From Nephrocerus scutellatus (taxonomy: Eukaryota > Arthropoda > Insecta > Diptera > Pipunculidae): 64,000 nucleotides of DNA. Below, piece by piece: positions 32,036 through 42,085 of this stretch (within the stretch, counting starts at the first letter, position 1; the number at the start of each line of letters is the position of its first letter). The DNA is taken from the NCBI GenBank assembly GCA_947095585.1, contig OX352763.1, positions 44,442,010 through 44,506,009 of the forward strand, read 5' to 3'. A program made the position numbers and the translations under genes. The notes beneath the pieces are model-generated. The model had not been told where the DNA came from. It made no database searches and worked only from the letters and a program-made list of their open reading frames with translations.

Positions 32036-32540
32036 TTTTTTAAAACAAAAAAATGTCGACTTTTTTCATACTACTTTGCGTTTCTGTATACCACAGCAAC
32101 AAATTAATTAAATCCATAGGTCTTTCGGTATTATAATATTCTTCGTGAACATTTCCAATAGATATGCAGTAAATCGTATGAGTAGCTGTTGTAATTTTTT
32201 GAAAAAAAAAAAAAAAACAAATCAACTTCAATTTTAATCATGAAAAGTGGTAAATATTTTACTTAAAAAGTTTAAGAGTACTTGGTGAAAAAAAACTTAT
32301 GAAAGCCTAAGCGGCCAAATATTTTTAAAAAATGCACGTTTAATACAGTTTTCAAAATGGTATAATACATCCTTTTATTTAATGTAAATAGGAGGTTATT
32401 GCTATTAATCTACAAAAAGAGTAAATTCGACTAAATAACAAATAAATTTAGGGATTGAGCATTTACTTTAAATGTAGATAAGGCAAATAAAGTTTTCTCA
32501 TTGCGTTATGTTGTTTTTTATGAAGCCCTTCTCATCCGGT
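32036..32540. other. No gene seen
   Basis: AT-rich; the minus-strand frame at 32,040-32,231 has no motif. Confidence 0.35.
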
Positions 32541-32547
32541 ACAGTTT

Positions 32548-32680
32548 AATATAGGGTGTCCATACGTCCTGTTTAATACGGATTTGTCCTGTTTTTTTTT
32601 ATCAGTCGTCCCGGTTTTATTAAAAGTCCTGGTTTGTCCTGTTTTTTTACGTAACGTCCTGTTTTTAATCATTTTTCTCA
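32548..32680. repeat. Possible hAT-type terminal fragment (TAGGGTGTCCATACGTCC)
   Basis: TAGGGTGTCCATACGTCCTG, then repeats of GTCCTGTTTTT and GTCCCGGTTTTATTAAAAGT. The TAGGGTGTCCA start with GTCC-rich repeats is common at ends of one hAT group (recollection, not checked). The other end is not seen. Confidence 0.35.
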
Positions 32681-33171
32681 TCATCATCATCATTCTTTAT
32701 ATGAAGATCATATACAGAGAAAACTACATTTTCCACCCCAGCGCCACCTAACGCGTTCAAATTTTGTCAACTACTTTCTTTTTATTTAAATATTATATAG
32801 TGTGAATTTGAGCCAAATCGTTCCATAAATAAGAATTTTCGGGGGGAAACGACACCAGCGCCACCTAGCGGGAATTTCACAATTGACATAAATTCTTATG
32901 TCACCCACAACTCGAAACATCACCATTCGTTTGCTGTTTTCGTTTCAATTCAAATCAGCATGAACTGTCACGGCAATATATGAAATTCATTGGAATGACA
33001 GTGTCGCCATCTGTCGAAAATAGATCGTACCAACTCAGAAACCTTCGTGGGCTCATGCACAACAACTATGCTAAAGATCATCACATGATCAAATGCATAG
33101 TTTACGATTCTATAAAGGACATAGACAAACATTCATTTTTATATATAAACTAGCTGTTCCCGGGCGCTTTG

Positions 33172-33535
33172 CTACCCGCCCACTGACGCCACGCCCACTT
33201 ACACCCGCGTTTCCCAGCTGCCCCATCCCACTGACCCCCGCCCACTGACCACCCACCCATTGACCTCATACACACTGACACACCGCCCACTGAACTCACA
33301 CCCACTGACCTCACACCCACTGACCTCCCGCCCACTGACCTCCCAACCACTGACCTCCCGCCCACTGACCACCCACCCATTGACCTCATACACACTGCCC
33401 ACCTACTGAACTCACACCCACTGACCCCCGCCCACTGACCTCCCGCCCACTTACACCCGCGTTTCCCGGCTGGCCCATCCCGCTGACCCCCGCCCACTGA
33501 CCTCCTTCCCACTGATGCCACGCCCACTTACACCC
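33172..33535. repeat. CCCACTGACCTCCCG minisatellite, first array
   Basis: Imperfect units of 10-15 bp built on CCCACTGACC with spacers TCCCG, ACCCA, TCACA and GCCACG, plus two ACCCATTGACCTCATACACA variants. GC-rich against an AT-rich background. Confidence 0.85.
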
Positions 33536-34205
33536 CAATAACTAACCAACTCATCAATCCAGAAGACTATAGAATCGACACTTATACAGGCAACAAATGT
33601 ACACTTGTTCGAATATTCTATGAAGATTATATACAGGGAAAACTACATTTTCCACCCCAGCGCCACCTATCGGGTCCAAATTTTGTCAACGACTTTCTTT
33701 TTATTTAAATATTATATGGTTTGAATTTGAGCCAAATCGTTCCATAATTAAGAATTTTCGGGAAAAAACGACACCAGCGCCACCTAACGCGTTCAAATTT
33801 TGTCAACGACTTTCTTTTTATTTAAATATTATATAGTGTGAATTTGAGCCAAATCGTTCCATAAATAAGAATTTTCGGGGGAAACGACACCAGCGCCACC
33901 TAGCGGGAATTTCACAATTTACATAAATTCTTATGTCACCCACAACTCGAAACATCACCATTCGTTTGCTGTTTTCGTTTCAATTCAAATCAGCATGAAC
34001 TGTCACGGCAATATATGAAATTCATTGGAATGACAGTGTCGCCATCTGTCGAAAATAGATCGTACCAACTCAGAAACCTTCGTGGGCTCATGCACAACAA
34101 CTATGCTAAAGATCATCACATGATCAAATGCATAGTTTACGATTCTATAAAGGACATAGACAAACATTCATTTTTATATATAAACTAGCTGTTCCCGGGC
34201 GCTTT

Positions 34206-34620
34206 GCTACCCGCCCACTTACACCCGCGTTTCCCAGCTGCCCCATCCCACTGACCCCCGCCCACTGACCTCCCGCCCACTGACCACCCGCCCACTGACC
34301 ACCCACCCATTGACCTCATACACACTGACACACCGCCCACTGAACTCACACCCACTGACCTCACACCCACTGACCTCCCGCCCACTGACCTCCCAACCAC
34401 TGACCTCCCGCCCACTGACCACCCACCCATTGACCTCATACACACTGCCCACCTACTGAACTCACACCCACTGACGCCACGCCCACTTACACCCGCGTTT
34501 CCCACTGACCCCCGCCCACTGACCTCCCGCCCACTTACACCCGCGTTTCCCGGCTGGCCCATCCCGCTGACCCCCGCCCACTGACCTCCTTCCCACTGAT
34601 GCCACGCCCACTTACACCCC
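34206..34620. repeat. CCCACTGACCTCCCG minisatellite, second array
   Basis: Same unit types as 33,172-33,535 in nearly the same order, with extra CCCACTGACC units. This accounts for the longer second copy of the tandem block. Confidence 0.85.
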
Positions 34621-35732
34621 AATAACTAACCAACTCATCAATCCAGAAGACTATAGAATCGACACTTATACAGGCAACAAATGTACACTTGTTCGAATAT
34701 TCTATGAAGATTATATACAGGGAAAACTACATTTTCCACCCCAGCGCCACCTATCGGGTCCAAATTTTGTCAACGACTTTCTTTTTATTTAAATATTATA
34801 TGGTTTGAATTTGAGCCAAATCGTTCCATAATTAAGAATTTTCGGAAAAAAACGACACCAGCGCCACCTATCGGGTCCAAATTTTGCCAACGACTTTCTT
34901 TTTATTTAAATATTATATGGTGTAAATTTGAGCCAAATCGTTCCATAAATAAGAATTTTCGGAAAAAAACGATACCAGCGCCACCTAGCGGGGCTTTTAA
35001 ACCTTTTAAACCTTCCCGTAGCAATTACAAACAAACTCGCAGAAGGAAGTATCCAATTTGGTCCAGCCGTTCTCGAGTTTTAGTCAGTCTAACGCACAGC
35101 AATTGATTTTTATATATATAGATAATAAAATGTAAATAAAAATAATTAAATAAATAGGTTATTATAACCTATGAATTAGGAAAGAGAGCGAAGCCATGCC
35201 ACGCGAGAGTTTGGCAGGCTGGAACCCGTGTAGGGCTTAAATTGGTAGCCTATAACGCGTTTTCGGTCCCCACCACCGGGCCTCTTCAGTAGTCTTTTGA
35301 AGTTTAGGGGGGGGGTAAGAGGGTTAGAAGAGGAAAAATTATATATAAATTAATATACTAAAATATATATATGATATAAATATATAAATTAAATAAATCT
35401 AAGATAATAGGATATAATATATATGATATAAATAATATAATATAAATGAAGGAATTTCCGTGGTGTCGCACGACACAGAAGAATTATATGAGTGAAACGA
35501 ATGGACAACCTTTAATTTTTTTTCGATGTGCGAGTATTTCGAAGGGGAAATTATTATTTTATGTTTTTTTTTTGAATATGTCCTGTTTTTTCTCAACACA
35601 AATATGCCCACACTAGTTTAATACAATGTATTTATATAAAAATTTTAAAAGTTTGTTATTTAATTTCTACCTTTTAATAAGTTTCCAGCATCAAGAGATT
35701 TGTCTGCGTCATGTAGTCCCTTATTTCTTTTG

Positions 35733-36441
35733 TTGCTGATAATGCATTCGCCTTAAGCAAGCACATGATGAAACATGAAGAATTTATCGATGCAGCAACG
35801 AGTTTTTAACTATAGGCTTTCCCGTGCTCGGCGTATTGTTGAAAACGCTTTCGGTGATGTCGACCTGGTCGAAACAATTTTTGGCTCCTGATTTTGCATC
35901 CATAATTGGTTGAACAAAAACCAGTTTTATCGTTAACGGGTGCCCGGTCATGTCATGATTTCCACCGCGAGTCGATATTTTCTTTTGACCCGCTTCAACT
36001 TACGAATCATGAATTTCGCTATCGAAAAGACTATAAACGCACCCATTAAAGTCATAGATGCATCATTTAATGTTAGACTGACTTGACAAACAACTGTCGA
36101 TCGTCAACACAATAAATGAATGTCAATTGTCAACGGATAAATGCTCCAACTTCTTTTTGTTGGCGGAAGTTTTCTTTATATTGAAAAAGATGGCGGAAAG
36201 GTATCGTGTTTGGTGATTCCAATTTCACGATATTGTGTAAAAATTGTTTCGCGGCGGAAATCATGATAGGGTCCCGGGATTAATCGACTCTGAAAATCAA
36301 AATGGTGAATTGATCCGCGGTACATGGAGAGAGGAAGAAACTGCATTTTTGCCAACGGTTTCGTCAAGTTACAATGCGCCAAAATTAGCAAAATTGCTGC
36401 GGAATGCCATTGAAGAATATTTTTTTACAGATGGCCATTGA
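35733..36441 (+). pseudogene. PIF/Harbinger transposase C-terminal part, broken (copy A)
   Basis: ADNAFALSKHMMKHEEFIDA (about 35,735-35,793) then FNYRLSRARRIVENAFGDV (about 35,803-35,860) is the region around the last catalytic acidic residue and the conserved RLSRAR helix of Harbinger DDE transposases. EKTINAPIKVIDA follows (about 36,020-36,060). The end is an open stretch at 36,280-36,440 with ENQNGELIRGTWREE, LAKLLRNAIEEYF and TDGH. Stops and frame changes separate these. The N-terminal catalytic part is missing. The same breaks recur in copies B and C, so the block multiplied after the gene died. Confidence 0.7.
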
Positions 36442-36464
36442 AAGTGGAACTTTGCCTCACAAAT

Positions 36465-36620
36465 TAATTTTTTTTAAATTCTCTATATTAACTTCACTTG
36501 CCCGTGGGTCGTCGGTCGGTCGTCTATCGGTCGTCGGTCGGTCGTCTGTCGTGGATTCTTGCGATCAATTTTTAACCCACTTCCCATGGCCCGATTTTAT
36601 TGAAATTTTGCACACATGTG
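36465..36620 (-). repeat. TCTCTA-family element, truncated (copy A)
   Basis: TTTAAATTCTCTATATTAAC, CACTTGCCCGTGG, a (GTCGGTC)n tract and TTTTAACCCACTTCCCATGG, cut at CACACATGTGTA where copy B begins. Confidence 0.75.
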
Positions 36621-37121
36621 TAGGGCTTAAATTGGTAGCCTATAACGCGTTTTCGGTCCCCACCACGGGGCCTCTTCAGTAGTCTTTTGAAGTTTAGGGG
36701 GGGGTAAGAGGGTTAGAAGAGGAAAAATTATATATAAATTAATATACTAAAATATATATATGATATAAATATATAAATTAAATAAATCTAAGATAATAGG
36801 ATATAATATATATGATATAAATAATATAATATAAATGAAGGAATTTCCGTGGTGTCGCACGACACAGAAGAATTATATGAGTGAAACGAATGGACAACCT
36901 TTAATTTTTTTTCGATGTGCGAGTATTTCGAAGGGGAAATTATTATTTTATGTTTTTTTTTTGAATATGTCCTGTTTTTTCTCAACACAAATATGCCCAC
37001 ACTAGTTTAATACAATGTATTTATATAAAAATTTTAAAAGTTTGTTATTTAATTTCTACCTTTTAATAAGTTTCCAGCATCAAGAGATTTGTCTGCGTCA
37101 TGTAGTCCCTTATTTCTTTTG

Positions 37122-37830
37122 TTGCTGATAATGCATTCGCCTTAAGCAAGCACATGATGAAACATGAAGAATTTATCGATGCAGCAACGAGTTTTTAACT
37201 ATAGGCTTTCCCGTGCTCGGCGTATTGTTGAAAACGCTTTCGGTGATGTCGACCTGGTCGAAACAATTTTTGGCTCCTGATTTTGCATCCATAATTGGTT
37301 GAACAAAAACCAGTTTTATCGTTAACGGGTGCCCGGTCATGTCATGATTTCCACCGCGAGTCGATATTTTCTTTTGACCCGCTTCAACTTACGAATCATG
37401 AATTTCGCTATCGAAAAGACTATAAACGCACCCATTAAAGTCATAGATGCATCATTTAATGTTAGACTGACTTGACAAACAACTGTCGATCGTCAACACA
37501 ATAAATGAATGTCAATTGTCAACGGATAAATGCTCCAACTTCTTTTTGTTGGCGGAAGTTTTCTTTATATTGAAAAAGATGGCGGAAAGGTATCGTGTTT
37601 GGTGATTCCAATTTCACGATATTGTGTAAAAATTGTTTCGCGGCGGAAATCATGATAGGGTCCCGGGATTAATCGACTCTGAAAATCAAAATGGTGAATT
37701 GATCCGCGGTACATGGAGAGAGGAAGAAACTGCATTTTTGCCAACGGTTTCGTCAAGTTACAATGCGCCAAAATTAGCAAAATTGCTGCGGAATGCCATT
37801 GAAGAATATTTTTTTACAGATGGCCATTGA
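37122..37830 (+). pseudogene. PIF/Harbinger transposase C-terminal part, broken (copy B)
   Basis: Same sequence as 35,733-36,441 with the same stops and frame changes; see that entry for the motifs. Confidence 0.7.
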
Positions 37831-37854
37831 AAGTGGAACTTTGCCTCACAAATT

Positions 37855-38805
37855 AATTTTTTTTAAATTCTCTATATTAACTTCACTTGCCCGTGGGTCG
37901 TCGGTCGGTCGTCGGTCGGTTGTCGGTCGGTCGTCGGTCGGTCGTCTATCGGTCGTCGGTCGGTCGTCTGTCGTGGATTCTTGCGATCAATTTTTAACCC
38001 ACTTCCCATGGCCCGATTTTATTGAAATTTTGCACACATGTGTATTTCCGGAGACAACACTTTCTATTAAATTTTGAGGCCCCTCGGGGCGCGGGGTCGG
38101 GGGGCTCCCAAACAAAAATTTTAAAAAATTTACCCGATTTTCTTCAAATTTTACACACATGTGTATACCCAATAAACAATACTTTTTCGAAAATTTGGTA
38201 GTGATCGGGTCCCGGGTTCGGCCGCAAGGCCCTTATACATTTTTTAAATATCTGTACTGGCATCAGATATTCGTCGCCCTTTATGGACTTTGTGCGGTGT
38301 GAGCTGCGCAGTCGGCTGCGCTGCATGGTTTTGTTGGTGGTGGAGAGAGAGAGAGAAATCTTAGCGCACGCACAAATGAACCCAGCAAATGAAACGAGAC
38401 ATACATGTTTTATGCTTACTTCAACTTACATTTTTATTATATACTGAATTGTATTTTTATTGATGTCGTTTTTTTTGTTGTCGATATCAACTTACAAATA
38501 GAACAACAAGTTTTCACAATATTCTGTCATTTGGCGTTTTCATAAATTAGTTCAGAGCAGTCAAAGAGTTCTCAAGATAAATGTTCGTGTTTCTTATTTG
38601 CTCAGAGTATGAGCGTGCTCTAAGTGCTCAGTATAAAATGATCTGAGCTTTTTCAATTTTAACATCTGATGTCAAATGTTTGTTTCGATGATTTTCTCCT
38701 ACAATAAAAAAAATGGCTCAGGATCGAGGGGCTCCCATATCAATTTCTGCGATTAGAGAATTTAGATGAAAAATTTTAATTTTTATGGGTTGTTTTTTTT
38801 TTATT
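37855..38805 (-). repeat. TCTCTA-family element, full length (copy B)
   Basis: Complete from TTTAAATTCTCTATATTAAC to TAGAGAATTTAGATGAAAAA TTTTAATTTTTATGGGTTG. Contains a (GTCGGTC)n tract at 37,897-37,975, internal units with GGGGCGCGGGGTCGGGGGGC, a GAGCTGCGCAGTCGGCTGCG block and a GA microsatellite (38,342-38,356). At about 950 bp it is a longer member than the 500-bp copies at 6,785 and 24,846. Confidence 0.8.
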
Positions 38806-39674
38806 TATTTTATTTTATTTTATTTATTGTCAACGACTTTCTTTTTATTTAAATATTATATGGTGTAAATTTGAGCCAAATCGTTCCATAAATAAGAATT
38901 TTCGGAAAAAAACGATACCAGCGCCACCTAGCGGGGCTTTTAAACCTTTTAAACCTTCCCGTAGGAATTACAAACAAACTCGCAGAAGGAAGTATCCAAT
39001 TTGGTCCAGCCGTTCTCGAGTTTTAGTCAGTCTAACGCACAGCAATTGATTTTTATATATATAGATAATAAAATGTAAATAAAAATAATTAAATAAATAG
39101 GTTATTATAACCTATGAATTAGGAAAGAGAGCGAAGCCATGCCACGCGAGAGTTTGGCAGGCTGGAACCCGTGTAGGGCTTAAATTGGTAGCCTATAACG
39201 CGTTTTCGGTCCCCACCACGGGGCCTCTTCAGTAGTCTTTTGAAGTTTAGGGGTGGGTAAGAGGGTTAGAAGAGGAAAAATTATATATAAATTAATATAC
39301 TAAAATATATATATGATATAAATATATAAATTAAATAAATCTAAGATAATAGGATATAATATATATGATATAAATAATATAATATAAATGAAGGAATTTC
39401 CGTGGTGTCGCACGACACAGAAGAATTATATGAGTGAAACGAATGGACAACCTTTAATTTTTTTTCGATAAAGGAAATACCCTGTGCGAGTATTTCGAAG
39501 GGGAAATTATTATTTTATGTTTTTTTTTTGAATATGTCCTGTTTTTTCTCAACACAAATATGCCCACACTAGTTTAATACAATGTATTTATATAAAAATT
39601 TTAAAAGTTTGTTATTTAATTTCTACCTTTTAATAAGTTTCCAGCATCAAGAGATTTGTCTGCGTCATGTAGTC

Positions 39675-40382
39675 CCTTATTTCTTTTGTTGCTGATAATG
39701 CATTCGCCTTAAGCAAGCACATGATGAAACATGAAGAATTTATCGATGCAGCAACGAGTTTTTAACTATAGGCTTTCCCGTGCTCGGCGTATTGTTGAAA
39801 ACGCTTTCGGTGATGTCGACCTGGTCGAAACAATTTTTGGCTCCTGATTTTGCATCCATAACCAGTTTTATCGTTAACGGGTGCCCGGTCATGTCATGAT
39901 TTCCACCGCGAGTCGATATTTTCTTTTGACCCGCTTCAACTTACGAATCATGAATTTCGCTATCGAAAAGACTATAAACGCACCCATTAAAGTCATAGAT
40001 GCATCATTTAATGTTAGACTGACTTGACAAACAACTGTCGATCGTCAACACAATAAATGAATGTCAATTGTCAACGGATAAATGCTCCAACTTCTTTTTG
40101 TTGGCGGAAGTTTTCTTTATATTGAAAAAGATGGCGGAAAGGTATCGTGTTTGGTGATTCCAATTTCACGATATTGTGTAAAAATTGTTTCGCGGCGGAA
40201 ATCATGATAGGGTCCCGGGATTAATCGACTCTGAAAATCAAAATGGTGAATTGATCCGCGGTACATGGAGAGAGGAAGAAACTGCATTTTTGCCAACGGT
40301 TTCGTCAAGTTACAATGCGCCAAAATTAGCAAAATTGCTGTGGAATGCCATTGAAGAATATTTTTTTACAGATGGCCATTGA
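39675..40382 (+). pseudogene. PIF/Harbinger transposase C-terminal part, broken (copy C)
   Basis: As 35,733-36,441, but with a 15-bp deletion near 39,860 (ATAACCAG where the other copies have a longer ATAATTGG...ACCAG) and one base change giving LLWNAIEEYF. Confidence 0.7.
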
Positions 40383-40401
40383 AAGTGGAACTTTGCCTCA
40401 C

Positions 40402-41332
40402 AAATTAATTTTTTTTAAATTCTCTATATTAACTTCACTTGCCCGTGGGTCGTCGGTCGGTCGTCGGTCGGTTGTCGGTCGGTCGTCGGTCGGTCGTCTG
40501 TCGTGGATTCTTGCGATCAATTTTTAACCCATTTCCCATGGCCCGATTTTATTGAAATTTTGCACACATGTGTATTTCCGGAGACAACACTTTCTATTAA
40601 ATTTTGTGGCCCCTCGGGGCGCGGGGTCGGGGGGCTCCCAAACAAAAATTTTAAAAAATTTACCCGATTTTCTTCAAATTTTACACACATGTGTATACCC
40701 AATAAACAATACTTTTTCGAAAATTTGGTAGTGATCGGGTCCCGGGTTCGGCCGCAAGGCCCTTATACATTTTTTAAATATCTGTACTGGCATCAGATAT
40801 TCGTCGCCCTTTATGGACTTTGTGCGGTGTGAGCTGCGCAGTCGGCTGCGCTGCATGGTTTTGTTAGTGGTGGAGAGAGAGAGAGAGAAATCTTAGCGCA
40901 CGCACAAATGAACCCAGCAAATGAAACGAGACATACATGTTTTATGCTTACTTCAACTTACATTTTTATTATATACTGAATTGTATTTTTATTGATGTCG
41001 TTTTTTTTGTTGTCGATATCAACTTACAAATAGAACAACAAGTTTTCACAATATTCTGTCATTTGGCGTTTTCATAAATTAGTTCAGAGCAGTCAAAGAG
41101 TTCTCAAGATAAATGTTCGTGTTTCTTATTTGCTCAGAGTATGAGCGTGCTCTAAGTGCTCAGTATAAAATGATCTGAGCTTTTTCAATTTTAACATCTG
41201 ATGTCAAATGTTTGTTTCGATAATTTTCTCCTACAATAAAAAAAATGGCTCAGGATCGAGGGGCTCCCATATCAATTTCTGCGATTAGAGAATTTAGATG
41301 AAAAATTTTAATTTTTATGGGTTGTTTTTTTT
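40402..41332 (-). repeat. TCTCTA-family element, full length (copy C)
   Basis: Same as 37,855-38,805 with a shorter (GTCGGTC)n tract (40,450-40,498), a slightly longer GA run and a few substitutions. Confidence 0.8.
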
Positions 41333-41335
41333 ATT

Positions 41336-41420
41336 TATCACCCCACTGACCACTTTACAACACTGGCCCCACCACACGCAACTGACCCTAAACTGTTGAC
41401 TATAACCTAAAAAACAAACA
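41336..41420. repeat. CCCCACTGACC-type minisatellite scrap
   Basis: CACCCCACTGACCACTTTAC, CACTGGCCCCACC and AACTGACCCTAAACTG: the CTAGCTG-element minisatellite again, ending with ACTATAACCTAAAAAAC as at 56,045-56,070. Confidence 0.5.
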
Positions 41421-41929
41421 ACAAATAAAAACAATCTTAATTCATTGATGTACGCGCAGCAAACAGATTGGCTTTGTCTTTAGAGTTGACAACTGATATG
41501 TCATTGTAAATAAGCGCTGGAATCGACGACTAGACTGCATTTTTGATTCTTTTCACGTAAGACCAAAACATTTAATAACCTTGAGACATTGTATTATTTT
41601 TTGCCTCAATTTTTGGTCGTAGGATAATTTGACTCGCCGAAGATGGGCATTACAATCATTTCTGGCTCGTTTAAAATTTAATCGGTTTTCCTCAGCAGGA
41701 TTTACTTTGAAAAACCGAAAGCATACCTATTCTTAGGAGCACATTTACAGCTCGAGTCATACCATCCATCCTCCTTTGGTTTGACAGATTTATTCCTGGG
41801 AGGGATAAAGTCTCTCATACCAATAAGCAATAAGGATAATGTTTGTGATTGAATCAGCAGCGGCATTCCAAAGAAGTTGTTAAGAACAGCCCAATCTTGC
41901 AATTAAATCAGACAGTGTATCAAACTCAT
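41421..41929. other. No gene seen
   Basis: The minus-strand frame at 41,702-41,902 has no recognisable motif. Confidence 0.35.
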
Positions 41930-42085
41930 TAAGAGTCCCCGACCTCAAAAACAGACAATTTGGCGGCTATTACCAAATAATACAATGTTAAATAAAATGA
42001 CTGTGTGGCGTATAGCGTGCGGCGTATGTTGATCTATACATAAAAGTTTTGTACCCAAAAACGAAATGAAAATTCATATTTAAGC
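41930..42085 (-). repeat. CACACGCG family, left part
   Basis: Reverse complement reads TTCGTTTTTGGGTACAAAAC, TTTTATGTATAGATCAACAT, ATTATTTGGTAATAGCCGCC and CTGTTTTTGAGGTCGGGG, matching 5,783-5,882. Confidence 0.55.

Larger units (their letters stand above)
32695..35125 (+). repeat. Tandemly duplicated minisatellite block with CTAGCTG-type ends
   Basis: A unit of 1.03-1.08 kb occurs twice in direct order (32,695-33,620 and 33,621-34,705) and begins a third time at 34,705. Each unit holds one or two 116-bp subunits (CAGCGCCACCTA...GTTCCATAAATAAGAATT), a non-repetitive part (ACTCGAAACATCACCATTCG, GTGTCGCCATCTGTCGAAAA), then TATAAACTAGCTGTTCCCGG GCGCTTTGC and a CCCACTGACC minisatellite. The block closes near 35,100 with GGTCCAGCCGTTCTCGAGTT, GCACAGCAATTGATTTTTAT and ATATATAGAT, the usual close of this element class. 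The open frames of 125 and 145 codons in the minisatellite (minus strand) are low-complexity translations. Confidence 0.8.
34886..41335 (+). repeat. 2.5-kb block present nearly three times in direct orientation
   Basis: Copy A 34,886-36,620, copy B 36,618-about 38,810 and copy C 38,829-41,335. A and C start with CAACGACTTTCTTTTTATTT; B and C end with ATGGGTTGTTTTTT. A lacks the 3' third and B lacks the first 340 bp. The A/B junction falls on the shared word GTGTA (CACACATGTGTA against ACCCGTGTAGGG). Identity is very high by eye. C has a 14-bp insertion near 39,469 and a 15-bp deletion near 39,860; the GTCGGTC tract length also differs. Each copy contains a broken Harbinger transposase and a reverse-orientation TCTCTA-family element. 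Confidence 0.9.

Noticed and set aside
33150..33527. 125-codon frame on the minus strand, Gly/Ser/Val/Trp-rich (also 34,185-34,622, 145 codons)
   Set aside because: A direct translation of the CCCACTGACC minisatellite; low complexity, present in more than one frame, no start context.
36176..36441. Overlapping frames on both strands repeated at 37,565 and 40,117
   Set aside because: The plus-strand frame is the Harbinger remnant; the minus-strand frame is its shadow. Recurrence reflects block duplication, not a gene family.
37897..37975. CRISPR-like short regular repeats (GTCGGTC tract, CCCACTGACC arrays)
   Set aside because: Units are contiguous without unique spacers, and the genome is eukaryotic.
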